Shown: positions 28,512 to 39,405, numbered from the stretch's first letter. The stretch is DNA of 64,000 nt from Nocardia paucivorans NBRC 100373 (GCF_000308675.1 NZ_BAGE01000006.1:31692-95691), one strand, 5' to 3'. Made by a program: numbers and translations. The notes: generated from the sequence alone by a model not told the origin.

Positions 28512-29266
28512 GATGTGGGCACCTCCTTTTCCCGCACCTTCTTCGGGTCGAGCACCTCACGGATGAGGCGCAGTTCCTCCTCGGTGGGCAGACGGGTTTC
28601 GCCGGCCTCGTCCAGTCCGGCGATCTCGAACGAGGTGTTCTCGGCGACCTCCGCGGCCGTCACACCGGGGTGCAGGCTGCGGGCCCGCATGGTGTGGTTC
28701 GGTCCTTCGAAATCGAAAACCCCCAGGTTGGTCACCACCCGGTGGATGTTCAGGAACCGGAAGGCGGGATTGTTCGGGTCGATCTTGTCGTAACCGACCC
28801 CACAGACGATATCCACCTTCTCGCAGAACACCCGACGACTGTGCCGTGCCACCCAGTAGCTGGTGGGATGGTTGATGGTGTTTCCCGGCGCCCCGCGCAC
28901 CCCGAACATCTGTCGGGTCGGCTGCTGGAGTGGCCCGAAGGCGGACAGGTTCTGGTTGCCGTAGCGGTCGATCTGGTTGGCGCCCATCACCACGTGCCGT
29001 CGGCCGGAGGCCACCACGTCGAAGACCTTCCGGAACGGAATCCAGCCTTCGATGGGGGCCTTACCGCCCAGTGGGGGAGTCTCGGCCAACAGCAGCGCCT
29101 CCCCATCGGACAGCAGCAGGTCGGGTTCGGTGGTCAGTTTCGCCAGTCGCGCGCCGAGCTGCGACATCGGCGACATGGGACTTGCCATGATTTCCCCGGC
29201 GCCGCGGAAGATGTCCGCGCAGGCGACGACGCACACCTCGGCCCGGGCGATGGTCTCGGTGCTCAT
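28508..29266 (-). CDS. ipdB: COCHEA-CoA hydrolase beta subunit IpdB
   Basis: One half of the IpdAB hydrolase that opens the last steroid ring (ring C). 252 residues, class I CoA-transferase fold: ACADIFRGAGEIMASPMS at the N-terminus, PDLLLSDGEALLLAE, and GRRHVVMGANQIDRYGNQN. IpdAB works by water attack rather than CoA transfer, consistent with the lack of a clear CoA-transferase active-site SENG motif. It overlaps ipdA and ipdC by four bases each, so the three are coupled. Confidence 0.92.
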   Translation of the reverse strand: MSTETIARAEVCVVACADIFRGAGEIMASPMSPMSQLGARLAKLTTEPDLLLSDGEALLLAETPPLGGKAPIEGWIPFRKVFDVVASGRRHVVMGANQIDRYGNQNLSAFGPLQQPTRQMFGVRGAPGNTINHPTSYWVARHSRRVFCEKVDIVCGVGYDKIDPNNPAFRFLNIHRVVTNLGVFDFEGPNHTMRARSLHPGVTAAEVAENTSFEIAGLDEAGETRLPTEEELRLIREVLDPKKVREKEVPTS

Positions 29267-30162
29267 TGTGCCTCCTCGAAACGGGCGACGGCGGCCTGGT
29301 AGTCGGCCTCGGAGCCGCGTAGATAGGTGTCGACGAATTCCTGCCAGCTCTCCGGTGAACCGGCGGCCGCCGCATAGTGGCGCTGGAATTTCTCGTCCCG
29401 TCCGTAGCTTTCGCCGGCGAGGGTGAAATGCGCGCCGCCCGGGGCCTCCACCACACCGTCGACCATCATGCGGTTGAGCAGAAGTGCCTGTGGAGGAACG
29501 GTTTTCACCAGTTCCTCGGTCTCCACCACGCGTTCGACCGAGACGTAGCGTTTCTCGGCGGCCAGGCAGAACAGGTCGTCCATATACGGGTCGACCCCCT
29601 GATACGCCGCATTGCCGTGCGCGTCGCCGATATTCAGATGCACCAGGGCGGCGTCGAGGTTCAGTGCCGGCATGGCGATCAAGGTTTCCGGCCGACCGTC
29701 CGGTCCCGGATAGGGGGAGGTGACCGTCTTCAGCTCACCCTCCCAGAAATTGGGTACATCCGAACCCAGTCCGGCCCGGATCGGCAGGAACGGCAATCGC
29801 GCCGCAGCGGCCTCCAAACCGCATTTGAGCATGCCCTCGTCCATTTCCCGGGCCACGATCTGTCCCGAGGTACGGGCCCGGGCGAACCAGGGATCGTAGA
29901 ACGGCGGCGAGTCCAGGGAGACGAAACCGTAGTAGACCTTGCGCACCTTCCCGGCCGAGCACAGCAGTCCCAGGTCCGGACCGCCGTAGGTAACGATGGT
30001 CAGATCGGTGATATCCGAACGCAGTAGTGCCCGCACCAGCGCCATCGGCTTGCGTCGGGACCCCCAACCGCCGATGCCGATCGTCATTCCGCTGTGCAGC
30101 TCGCCCACCACCTGGTCGAGCGTCATCCGTTTGTCCCGCATGGTTTTCCGCTCCGACGTCAC
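29263..30162 (-). CDS. ipdA: COCHEA-CoA hydrolase alpha subunit IpdA
   Basis: Partner of IpdB. 299 residues with the CoA-transferase alpha fold: GMTIGIGGWGSRRKPMALVR near 25-44, VTYGGPDLGLLCSAGKV, then IAMPALNLDAALVHLNIGDAHGN. The GTG start overlaps the echA20 stop (GTGA); an ATG at 30141 is the alternative and would drop a poorly conserved leader. The ipdA-ipdB order and the flanking echA20 and ipdC reproduce the mycobacterial Rv3550-Rv3553 operon. Confidence 0.92.
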   Translation of the reverse strand: MTSERKTMRDKRMTLDQVVGELHSGMTIGIGGWGSRRKPMALVRALLRSDITDLTIVTYGGPDLGLLCSAGKVRKVYYGFVSLDSPPFYDPWFARARTSGQIVAREMDEGMLKCGLEAAAARLPFLPIRAGLGSDVPNFWEGELKTVTSPYPGPDGRPETLIAMPALNLDAALVHLNIGDAHGNAAYQGVDPYMDDLFCLAAEKRYVSVERVVETEELVKTVPPQALLLNRMMVDGVVEAPGGAHFTLAGESYGRDEKFQRHYAAAAGSPESWQEFVDTYLRGSEADYQAAVARFEEAQ

Positions 30163-30923
30163 TTGTTCTCCTTGCGTGCGGCCAGGTCTTCGTCGAAACG
30201 TTCCCGGATCTCGTCGGCGACCCCGGCCAGGTTCAGTTCGAAGGTGAAGCCCTGCTCGTAGCGGTAGCTACGGTGCACGTCCTGGAGGTCGATACCGTTG
30301 AGGGCCCGTTTGGCGGCGCGGATGACCCGGCCGTCCTTGGCGGCGATCTCCTTGGCGACCTCCAGGGCCGCGGCGTCGAGTTCGGCGCGCGGCACCACAC
30401 GCAGCACCGATCCGTAGTGGTGCAGCTGCTGGGCGGTGGCGGTGTTCGCGGTGAAGAACAGCGCCCGCATCAGGTGTTGCGGTACCAGCCGGGCCAGGTG
30501 GGTGGCCGCGCCGAGCGCTCCCCGGTCGACCTCGGGCAGGCCGAAGGTCGCGTCCTCCGAGGCGATGATGATGTCCGCGTTGCCGACCAGGCCGATTCCG
30601 CCGCCCAGGCAGAACCCCTGCACCGCCGCGATCACCGGAACCGGGCAGTCGTAGACGGCGGCGAAGGCCTCGAAGCAGCCGTGGTTGGCGTCGATCAGCG
30701 CCTGGTGACCGGGCTTGCGTTGGATTTCCTTGATATCCACCCCCGCGTTGAACCCGCGGTTCTCGGCGCGCAGCACCACTACGCGGGTGTCGGGGTCGCG
30801 CCCGGCGTCGCGGATTTCGTCGGCGATGGCGAACCAGCCATCCGACGGTATGGCGTTGACCGGCGGATAGTCGACCGTGACTACGGCGACGCCGGTGGTC
30901 TCCGAACGGCGAGAGATCCCCAT
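30159..30923 (-). CDS. echA20: ring-opening crotonase EchA20
   Basis: Crotonase of 254 residues that opens ring D in the HIP-CoA pathway. Conserved stretches: VTVDYPPVNAIPSDGWF at the N-terminus, FNAGVDIKEIQRK, IDANHGCFEAF, QGFCLGGGIGLVGNADIIIA and FELNLAGVADE near the end. ATG 30923 matches the N-terminus of the mycobacterial protein; ATGs at 30935 and 30944 are in frame. It begins 34 bases from a KstR2-like palindrome shared with the divergent SDR genes. Confidence 0.92.
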   Translation of the reverse strand: MGISRRSETTGVAVVTVDYPPVNAIPSDGWFAIADEIRDAGRDPDTRVVVLRAENRGFNAGVDIKEIQRKPGHQALIDANHGCFEAFAAVYDCPVPVIAAVQGFCLGGGIGLVGNADIIIASEDATFGLPEVDRGALGAATHLARLVPQHLMRALFFTANTATAQQLHHYGSVLRVVPRAELDAAALEVAKEIAAKDGRVIRAAKRALNGIDLQDVHRSYRYEQGFTFELNLAGVADEIRERFDEDLAARKENK

Positions 30924-30956
30924 CGCGTATCCCATCTCGAGCATCTTGGCTAAGCA

Positions 30957-30970
30957 AGCAATTGCTTGGT
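30957..30970. promoter_or_regulatory. KstR2-type operator with one substitution
   Basis: AGCAATTGCTTGGT differs from the consensus AnCAAGnnCTTGnT at one fixed base (T for G in the left half) but sits in a perfect AAGCAATTGCTT palindrome. It lies 34 bases from echA20 and 12 bases from the GTG of the divergent SDR. Confidence 0.78.
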
Positions 30971-30981
30971 AGGTTAGCACG

Positions 30982-31788
30982 GTGACACTCGAAATCGACC
31001 TGTCCGATCGCGTCGTTCTGGTAACCGGCGGCGTCCGCGGCGTCGGTGCGGGGATAAGCCGGGTCCTGCTGACCGCCGGGGCCACCGTTGTGGCCTGCGC
31101 GCGTCGACCGGCGGAGCAGGTGGTGGAAGCGGCGGGACGTGGTATCGACTTCCTACCGTGCGATGTGCGCGACGGCGAGGCGGTGCAGCAGCTGATCGAG
31201 ACGATCGTGCAGCGCTACGGCCGGCTGGATCACCTGGTCAACAATGCCGGCGGGGCGCCGTACGCCCTGGCTGCCGATGCCAGCCCCAAGTTCCACACCA
31301 AGATCGTCGAACTGAATCTGCTCGCTGCCCTGCACGTATCGCAGGCCGCCAATGCGGTGATGCAGCGGCAGGACGAGGGCGGTTCGATCGTCAATATCTC
31401 CAGCCTCAGCGGCCATCGCCCGTCACCGGGGACCGCCGCTTACGGCGCCGCCAAGGCCGGGGTGGACGCCCTGACCGTTTCGCTGGCAGTGGAGTGGGCG
31501 CCCCGGGTGCGGGTCAACTCCCTGGTGGTCGGCGCGGTGGAAACCGAGTTGAGCGAACTGCACTATGGCGATGCCGCAGGGGTGGCCGCGGTGGGGCGGA
31601 CCATTCCACTGGGCAGGCTCGCGCGCCCGGAGGACGTCGGTCATGCCGCCGCCTTCTTGATGTCTCCGCTGGCCTCCTATATCAGTGGCGCGACCTTGCA
31701 GGTCCACGGCGGCGGCGAACCGCCGGCCTTCCTCTCCGTGGCCACGGCATCCCATTCCGGCAACCCGGCGTCGCAGCCGGCCAACTGA
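30982..31788 (+). CDS. short-chain dehydrogenase (Rv3549c position)
   Basis: Classical SDR of 268 residues: cofactor loop TGGVRGVGAGI near 16-26, NNAGG, catalytic Ser in NISSLSG, Tyr and Lys in YGAAKAG. It starts with GTG just 12 bases after the KstR2-like box. A second SDR follows 26 bases later. The pair stands where Rv3549c and Rv3548c lie opposite echA20. Its substrate is probably a hydroxylated ring-degradation CoA ester, but the precise reaction is not established. Confidence 0.85.
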   Translation: MTLEIDLSDRVVLVTGGVRGVGAGISRVLLTAGATVVACARRPAEQVVEAAGRGIDFLPCDVRDGEAVQQLIETIVQRYGRLDHLVNNAGGAPYALAADASPKFHTKIVELNLLAALHVSQAANAVMQRQDEGGSIVNISSLSGHRPSPGTAAYGAAKAGVDALTVSLAVEWAPRVRVNSLVVGAVETELSELHYGDAAGVAAVGRTIPLGRLARPEDVGHAAAFLMSPLASYISGATLQVHGGGEPPAFLSVATASHSGNPASQPAN

Positions 31789-31814
31789 TATCCAGTATCG
31801 ACGAGAGGAACGAC

Positions 31815-32726
31815 ATGGCAACCGAGGGCATCTGCGCCGGACGCACCGTCATCATCACCGGAGCGGGGCGGGGAATCGGCCGGGCGCATGCGCTCGCCTT
31901 CGCGGCACAGGGCGCGAATGTGGTCGTCAACGATATCGGCACGGCCTTGGATGGGGCCGCCACCGATGAAACCCCCGCCGAACAGGTGGTCGCACAGATT
32001 CGGGCAGCCGGCGGGCAGGCGGTGGCCAATGGGGACGATGTGGCGGACTGGGCAGGTGCCCAGCGGCTGATCCAACAGGCCGTGGACACCTTCGGTGGAT
32101 TGGACGTTCTGGTCAACAATGCCGGGTTCGTCCGCGACCGAATGCTCGCCAATCTCAGCGAAGAGGAATGGGATTCGGTGATCCGGGTGCATCTCAAGGG
32201 CCATTTCGCCACCATGCGTCATGCCATCGCCTACTGGCGCGCCGAGTCCAAGGCCGGGCGGCCGGTGGATGCCCGGGTGATCAACACCAGTTCCGGTGCG
32301 GGTCTGCAGGGCAGTGTCGGACAGAGCAACTACGGCGCCGCCAAAGCGGGTATCGCGGGCCTGACCCTCACCGCTGCCGCCGAATTCGCCCGATACGGGG
32401 TGACGGTGAATGCCATCGCGCCTTCGGCGCGTACCCGGATGACCGAAACCGTGTTCGCCGACATGATGGCCAAACCGGAGGAGGGTTTCGACGCCATGGC
32501 GCCGGAAAATATTTCGCCGCTGGTGGTGTGGCTCGGCAGCTCGGAGTCGGCGGGTGTGACCGGTCGAATGTTCGAGGTGGAGGGTGGAAAGATCGCGGTC
32601 GCCGATGGTTGGCGCCATGGTGTGCCGGTCGACCGGGGCGCTCGGTGGGATCCCGCCGAACTCGGCCCGGTGATCACCGATCTGCTCGCCAAGGCGGCGC
32701 CGCCGGAACCCGTCTACGGGGCGTAG
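31815..32726 (+). CDS. short-chain dehydrogenase (Rv3548c position)
   Basis: A 303-residue SDR resembling the dehydrogenase half of multifunctional beta-oxidation enzymes: TGAGRGIGRAHALAFA near 15-30, VNDIGTALDGA, NNAGFVRDRMLANLSEEEWD, VINTSSGAGLQGS and the active-site YGAAKAGI. GAGAGGAA lies before the ATG. Likely a 3-hydroxyacyl-CoA dehydrogenase of ring C/D breakdown. Last gene of its operon; a strong terminator hairpin follows at 32843. Confidence 0.87.
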   Translation: MATEGICAGRTVIITGAGRGIGRAHALAFAAQGANVVVNDIGTALDGAATDETPAEQVVAQIRAAGGQAVANGDDVADWAGAQRLIQQAVDTFGGLDVLVNNAGFVRDRMLANLSEEEWDSVIRVHLKGHFATMRHAIAYWRAESKAGRPVDARVINTSSGAGLQGSVGQSNYGAAKAGIAGLTLTAAAEFARYGVTVNAIAPSARTRMTETVFADMMAKPEEGFDAMAPENISPLVVWLGSSESAGVTGRMFEVEGGKIAVADGWRHGVPVDRGARWDPAELGPVITDLLAKAAPPEPVYGA

Positions 32727-32842
32727 CGGTACGCCGAAGGGTAGCGGACCTGTTCGGTGGCGCGGTGATAGCCACCAGGGTGCCATAATCGGAGTTATCC
32801 CTCGGATACCCCTCCATTACGTCACTGTGATTCGTGAAAAAC

Positions 32843-32871
32843 AACCGACCCGCCGGTTCGGCGGGTCGGTT
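32843..32871 (+). terminator. terminator after the SDR operon
   Basis: AACCGACCCGCC, loop GGTTC, GGCGGGTCGGTT: a perfect 12-bp stem, 117 bases after the SDR stop, with AAAAA just upstream that gives a T-run on the other strand. Confidence 0.75.
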
Positions 32872-32966
32872 CGGTATCCGTGCGCTACGTATGACTGGAG
32901 AACTCGCCTCTCGGGTGGTCAATTGTGGTGTAACCCGTCCGAGGGGCCGGTGGGTGCGAGGTGATG

Positions 32967-33002
32967 CAATACGGTGCGATCCGCGCGGATCGCACCGTAT
33001 TG
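32967..33002. terminator. 36-base perfect palindrome
   Basis: CAATACGGTGCGATCCGC and its exact reverse complement, without spacer. It lies eight bases past the stop of the EspR-like gene (minus strand) and most likely ends that transcript, perhaps both directions. Confidence 0.7.
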
Positions 33003-33010
33003 ACGGGAAT

Positions 33011-33426
33011 CTATTCGGTCCCGTCCGGAGGAATTTCGGGCAGACCTTCGCTCGCCCGCAGTTTCTCCGCCATGGAGGTGAGTAGATTCTGGGATTCTTC
33101 GGAAAGGTCGAATGCCCGGCTGGACAGTCGACGCAGTCCGTAGCCCTGCAGCTGCGACAATAGCTCGAGATCGTGGTCGATCTTCGCGGCGTAGATGTCG
33201 TTGAAGAAGTAGTCGGGCTTCACCTTGAAGAACTTCGCCAGTGCGGCGACGGTCTCGTCCGACGGATTCGTCCGCTGTCCCGACCTCAACTGCGATAGGT
33301 AGGGCTTGGAGATTGGATGTCCGGACGCTGTGAGTGCGGCCGCGACCTCGGCGTTGGTATGCGGCTTACGCCCGGGGGATGCACGGTTTCGAACAGCTTG
33401 TTGAGCCGCGCCGCGAAATCAGCCAT
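33011..33426 (-). pseudogene. EspR-like XRE regulator, single frameshift
   Basis: Small helix-turn-helix regulator of the EspR/nucleoid-associated type. From ATG 33426 the frame reads MADFAARLNKLFETVHPP, then one base is missing in the CCCCCGGG run near 33380, after which the other frame continues PGRKPHTNAEVAAALT and SGHPISKPYLSQLRSGQ (the helix-turn-helix) and runs to 33011. Residues KVKPDYFFND and SSRAFDLSEESQ fit the EspR C-terminal dimer region. Repaired it would be about 138 residues. Without repair, only a TTG at 33289 could start a headless protein. An assembly error in the homopolymer is quite possible. Confidence 0.75.
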
Positions 33427-33788
33427 TGTGAGCCGCCCAATTCCCTTCACTGGACTTACAGTCGTTATCTCGGATACCTATCATTGATATTAGCGGCTCA
33501 GTAACTGAAAACCTACGCCTGATTCAGGATTTCCTTGAAACTTCCAGGCGCGCATCCGGAGAAGGGCTCGGCAGCGTTGCGTTTGCGGGTTGCCCGAGGG
33601 GGTATTGTGTACGCGCGGTACCGCCGGGTTATGGCCCGTCGCGGGGGTCTTCCCGGACGGGCCTCGGGTAGCCCTCGGATAGCTGGTATCTCCGCCGAAG
33701 GCCTGTATCGCTCATTGTGTGGTGTGCGACACGTTTTTCCCCGTGCTGGGATGAACGTTCAACCCAATGGTCAATTGCGGTGTAAGCC
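33427..33788. other. 362-base non-coding stretch
   Basis: Upstream of the EspR-like gene and behind fadA5. It is AT-richer near 33470-33540 (a likely promoter for the minus-strand regulator). Its right end holds a near copy of a 21-base sequence also found at 32916-32936. No gene was recognised. Confidence 0.5.
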
Positions 33789-35075
<1,287 letters not shown>

Positions 35076-35096
35076 TTATGTCGAAGGAGACAACTG

Positions 35097-36368
35097 GTGG
35101 TAGATACGGTGAATGCCCGGCCGAACCTGCCGGACGGGTTCGACGTCACGGACCCCGACATCTACGCCCAGCGGGTTCCGGTTGAAGAGTTCGCTGAGCT
35201 GCGCCGGACCGCGCCGATCTGGTGGAACCCGAAGTCCCCCGAGGTCGGCGGTTTCCCCGACGACGGTTTCTGGGTGGTGAGCAGGCACGCCGACGTCAAA
35301 GAGGTCTCCCGGCGCAGCGATGTGTTCTCCACCTTCGAAAACACCGCCATCCCCCGCTTCAACGACGATATCCAGCGCGAACAGATCGAACTTCAGCGTT
35401 TCGTCCTGCTCAATATGGATCCCCCCGAGCACACCCGTATGCGCAAGATCATCTCCCGCGGTTTCACCCCGCGGGCGATCAACGCGCTGCGCGCCGAACT
35501 GTCCGCCCGCGCCGAATCGATCGTGAAGGCCGCGGCCGAATCGGGCTCGGGTGATTTCGTCACCCAGATCGCCTGCGAACTGCCCCTACAGGCCATCGCC
35601 GAACTGATCGGCATCCCGCAAGAAGACCGGATGAAGGTGTTCACCTGGTCGAACGAGATGACCGGCTACGACGACCCCGATATCGATATCGACCCGGTCA
35701 ATGCCTCCACCGAACTGCTGGGCTACTCGTACGTCATGGCCGAGAACCGCAAGGCGTGCCCGGCCGACGATATCGTCACCACCCTGATCGAGGCCGATGT
35801 CGACGGCGACAAACTGAGCCCGGAAGAGTTCGGTTTCTTCGTCATCCTGCTGGCCGTGGCGGGTAACGAGACCACCCGCAACGCCATCACCCACGGCATG
35901 ATCGCCTTCCTGGAAAACCCCGACCAGTGGGAGCTGTACAAGAAGGAACGCCCCGCCACCGCCGTGGACGAGATCATCCGGTGGGCCACCCCGGTCACCT
36001 CCTTCCAGCGCACCGCCCTCCAGGACACCGAACTGGGCGGCGTCCAGATCAAGAAGGGCCAGCGGGTGGTCCTGCTGTACCGTTCGGCGAACTTCGACGA
36101 GGACGTCTTCGAGCACCCGGAGAAGTTCGACATCATGCGCAAGGACAACCCGCATGTCGCCTTCGGCGGCACCGGTGCCCACTACTGCATCGGCGCCAAC
36201 CTGGCCCGTCTCGAGATCGACCTGATCTTCAACGCCATTGCCGACCATCTGCCCGATATCACCAAGATCGGTGACCCCAAGCGACTGCGCTCGGGTTGGC
36301 TCAATGGCATCAAGGAGTTCCCGGTCGACTACAAGACCTGCCCGGTGACCGGCGCAAAGGTGAGCTGA
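35097..36368 (+). CDS. cyp125: cholesterol C26/27 monooxygenase CYP125
   Basis: Cytochrome P450 that oxidises the terminal methyl of the cholesterol side chain, the entry to side-chain beta-oxidation. 423 residues. I-helix oxygen motif AGNETTRNA (about 255-263), ExxR in DEIIRW (Glu292-Arg295) and haem cysteine Cys364 in FGGTGAHYCIGANLAR. The GTG at 35097 has GAAGGAGA seven bases upstream; the reading could extend to 35067 but would cover the KstR box. A terminator with a 17-bp stem follows. Confidence 0.94.
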   Translation: MVDTVNARPNLPDGFDVTDPDIYAQRVPVEEFAELRRTAPIWWNPKSPEVGGFPDDGFWVVSRHADVKEVSRRSDVFSTFENTAIPRFNDDIQREQIELQRFVLLNMDPPEHTRMRKIISRGFTPRAINALRAELSARAESIVKAAAESGSGDFVTQIACELPLQAIAELIGIPQEDRMKVFTWSNEMTGYDDPDIDIDPVNASTELLGYSYVMAENRKACPADDIVTTLIEADVDGDKLSPEEFGFFVILLAVAGNETTRNAITHGMIAFLENPDQWELYKKERPATAVDEIIRWATPVTSFQRTALQDTELGGVQIKKGQRVVLLYRSANFDEDVFEHPEKFDIMRKDNPHVAFGGTGAHYCIGANLARLEIDLIFNAIADHLPDITKIGDPKRLRSGWLNGIKEFPVDYKTCPVTGAKVS

Positions 36369-36386
36369 GCAGCTGGATCCGACAAT

Positions 36387-36432
36387 ACGGCGCCTCCGAC
36401 GAGCGATCGAACCACCTCGTCGGAGGCGCCGT
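36387..36432 (+). terminator. terminator after cyp125
   Basis: Perfect 17-bp stem (ACGGCGCCTCCGACGAG and complement) around a 12-base loop, 18 bases after the cyp125 stop. Confidence 0.8.
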
Positions 36433-36543
36433 AACATTGTTCGGCTCGGATCGGCAGAAGCGCTCGGATCGGCGCCGTCGCACGGATCGACAATGTCGCG
36501 AACCCGCCGAAATCCGTATGTCGGACGACTACACTCGGGTCCC

Positions 36544-39136
36544 ATGTCGAGTAAGGGCCGACAATTTCGCCATGATTTCCGCACACCGCGGATGGCTTTG
36601 TCGGTAGAGACCCGGAGCTGGAACGAATAAGAACCCTGCTGGGTTCGGCCCGGCTGATCACCCTGATCGGCATGGGCGGTATCGGGAAAACCCGGCTCGC
36701 GGCCGAAGCGGTGAGCCAATTCCACAAGGCCACCCAGACTCCGGTGCGCTGGGTGCGGTTGGCGAGACTGTCCAAGGGGGCCGGCCGCACCGCGGTGGAG
36801 GAAGCGGTGGCCCACGCCGTGCTCGACTCCGATTTCTCGGGGCGATCGATATGGGACACCCTTGTCGACAAGCTCACCGGCAAGGACGCGAGGGGCGCGA
36901 CCTGCCGACCGTGGTGGTGATGGACAACTGTGAGCACGTGCTCGCCGACGCCGCCTCGCTCATCGTGTCGTTGCTGGAGGCGGTACCCGGCCTGGTGGTT
37001 CTGGCCACCAGCCGCGAACCGGTGGGATGGGTCGACGAACATCTCGTGGAGGTTCCTCCGCTGTCGCCGCACCAGGCCTTGACTCTGTTCCGAAAGCGCG
37101 CGGAGCTCACCGGTCATCCCGTGATCGGAAAGAACCGGATCGCGACGGCCGAGCGGATCTGCCGTCATATGCACAACAATCCGCTCTACATCCGGCTCGC
37201 CGCCGCACGGCTGCGCCGCCGGCCGCTGGATGCCATCCTCCAGGAGTTGAACGGCGGCGCGAGCGATAAGCGGATGTGGTGGCCCCGGGCGTGGCGGGTG
37301 GGAACGGAGACACTATGACCTGTGCACGGACAAGGAACGCTTGTTGCCGGCGCGAATGTCGGTGTTCGCCGCGGGCTCCGAAATCCTACGGATGGTGCGT
37401 GATTCGCGCGGGTACGAGTCGAGTCCGGACAACGGCGACCACTGCGGATTCGATGTGGGCGCCGACCTGGAAGCCATCGAAGCCATCTGCGCCCGCGACG
37501 CGGAGCGCGTCGGGGACGCCGTGGTGAGCGTGGCGAAAGAAGAGATCGGGGGGGTTGCTCGAACGACTCGTGGACCAGTCGTTGGTGTCCCAGCACATGA
37601 CCGAGACCAGCGTGCGGTATTCGCTGCTGGAAACGATCCGCATATTCGCCCGTCAGCAATTGCGGAAATACTCGACCGACGAGGTGGACGAACCGGCGCG
37701 GATGGCCCGGCGGCATCGGCGGCATTACCGAGACAAGGTCTTACAGGCGTATGCCACCCGGTACGGCCCGATGGAGCTGGAGCAACTGGAATGGGTGCGC
37801 GCCTCGTGGGACGACATCCTGGTCGCCATCGAGGGAAGTCTCACCACACCGGATGAATCGGCGCTCGGTGTGGAGATCTCGGTAGGGCTGATGGCGTTGC
37901 GCGCCGTGGTTCAACGGATCGTTGCGGGAAACTCGGCAATGGGCAGAACGAACTCTGGAGGCGAGCCGCACTCCGGCGACACGGCCGACCGAACTCCACA
38001 TCGTGGCGATGGCCTTGGTCGGATGGTTGACCCTGTGGCAGGGGCAACGCGCCGACACCGAACGGGTACTCCAGGACTGCATCGTCGCCTACACGGACGA
38101 TCCGGAGATATGGCGGAACTGGCGCCGCAACCCCCACGTCGACCACGGCCTGCCCGCCCCGCTCGAATTCGTCTGGGGCCAGGAACTGATGGTGATGCAC
38201 CGCGATCCGGCCTCCATCACCGTATTGGCGCGTGCCCGCGAGAAGTCCCTCGACCGCGGCAGCGAGGCGATGGGTCGACTGCTCGAGGCCATGGCCGCCG
38301 GCTTCTTCGGAACGGTGGAACAGGCATTGACGCTCGCGCGGCGTAACGTCGACGACTTCGCCGCGGCCGGGGCGCTGTGGCTGAAATCCTGGGCGGAGAT
38401 GATCTGGGCCCTCGCGCTGACCAAACACGGTGATCCGACCACGGCGTTATCGGTGGGGCATGCGGCGTTGACACAACTGGTCGCCGTGCGCGACCACTGG
38501 GGCGCGGCCTTGGCGGTGCATATTCGATGTTGGTCGTTGGCGCGGATCATCGCCGACTCGATCGCCGGCGGCACCGACAAGAGCAGGCTCATCGCCCTGG
38601 CCACCGAGACGGCTCGGCTTGTGGGCGGAGCCAAGACGCTGCGGGCCGAGGTGGGAACGAATATCGAAGAGCTGGGGCCCTTCGCCGACGAAACCGACAA
38701 GGCCATCGAGATCGCCCGCGGTGTCCTGGGAACCGACGCGTTCGCTGCCATGGAGAAAGAGGGTGCCGCCCTACGCCCCGAAAAGGGCGAGGTGCAGCGT
38801 CTGGCATTGGGAACACTGAGCATGGGCAGGCCGGTGACCGGTGGTAACGCCCGCACCGGTACCCGACACCGTTGGAACGAACTGGCCCGGGCGGAGCAGG
38901 AGGTGGCGGTATTCGCCGCGGCGGGATTGACGAACACCGCCATCGCGGTACGCCGGGGGAGTTCGTGTCGGATCGTCGACGCGCAGATGGCCGGCATCTT
39001 TCACAAACTGATGGTCACGTCCCGAAAGGACATCGTCCCGTTTGTTCCGGCGGGCATGATCGACGAGGTTCGACCCCGAATGGAGCATCGGCAGCGTCAC
39101 AGCGGGGAGCAGCAGTACCGGTCACGGCGAGGGTGA
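36544..39136 (+). pseudogene. large LuxR-type ATPase regulator, multiply frameshifted
   Basis: Pieces of one roughly 800-residue regulator in several frames. An NB-ARC/AAA ATPase comes first: FVGRDPELERIRTLLGS, Walker A IGMGGIGKTRLAAEA (36672), then Walker B VVVMDNCEHVLADAAS and LVVLATSREPVGW in another frame. Further on come MLERLVDQSLVSQHMTE with YSLLETIRIFARQQL (37555), a TPR-like region from 37922, and at the end a LuxR-like helix-turn-helix (ELARAEQEVAVFAAAGLTNT, VDAQMAGIFHKL). At least four frame changes, near 36880, 37300, 37550 and 37900, separate them. The last 405 codons alone are open but lack the ATPase. Confidence 0.75.
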
Positions 39137-39162
39137 ACTCGAAAGTTATGGAGCATGGTGGT

Positions 39163-39405
39163 ATGCGCATCACCATCCAACTCGACAGCGACGTTCTGGC
39201 CGCCGCCGAACGGTTACGCCGCGAACGGGGTTTGGGTCTCGGCGAGGCGATCAACGAACTGGCGCGGGCGGGGATCCATTACCGCCCCGAGGCTCCGCGA
39301 CGGTCCTATCGGCAACGGGCCCGCCCATTGGGCGCGCGGGTGAATCTCTCCCGTAACTCGGAAGTCCTGGACCTGCTCGACGAGCCGTATCCGGGGCAGT
39401 CATGA
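39163..39405 (+). CDS. vapB: VapB-family antitoxin
   Basis: An 80-residue ribbon-helix-helix antitoxin: MRITIQLDSDVLAAAERLRR then ERGLGLGEAINELARAG, typical of VapB; the basic C-terminal half (SYRQRARPLGARVNLS) would hold the toxin. ATG 39163 has GGAG eight bases upstream; ATG 39148 is in frame. The stop overlaps the vapC start (ATGA). Since the toxin is broken it is an orphan antitoxin unless it acts on another VapC. Confidence 0.85.
   Translation: MRITIQLDSDVLAAAERLRRERGLGLGEAINELARAGIHYRPEAPRRSYRQRARPLGARVNLSRNSEVLDLLDEPYPGQS

Noticed and set aside
32794..33480. Recurring CTCGGATACC-like strings near 32796, 33467 and 33675
   Set aside because: Ten-base partial matches without fixed spacing or symmetry; not enough to call an operator.
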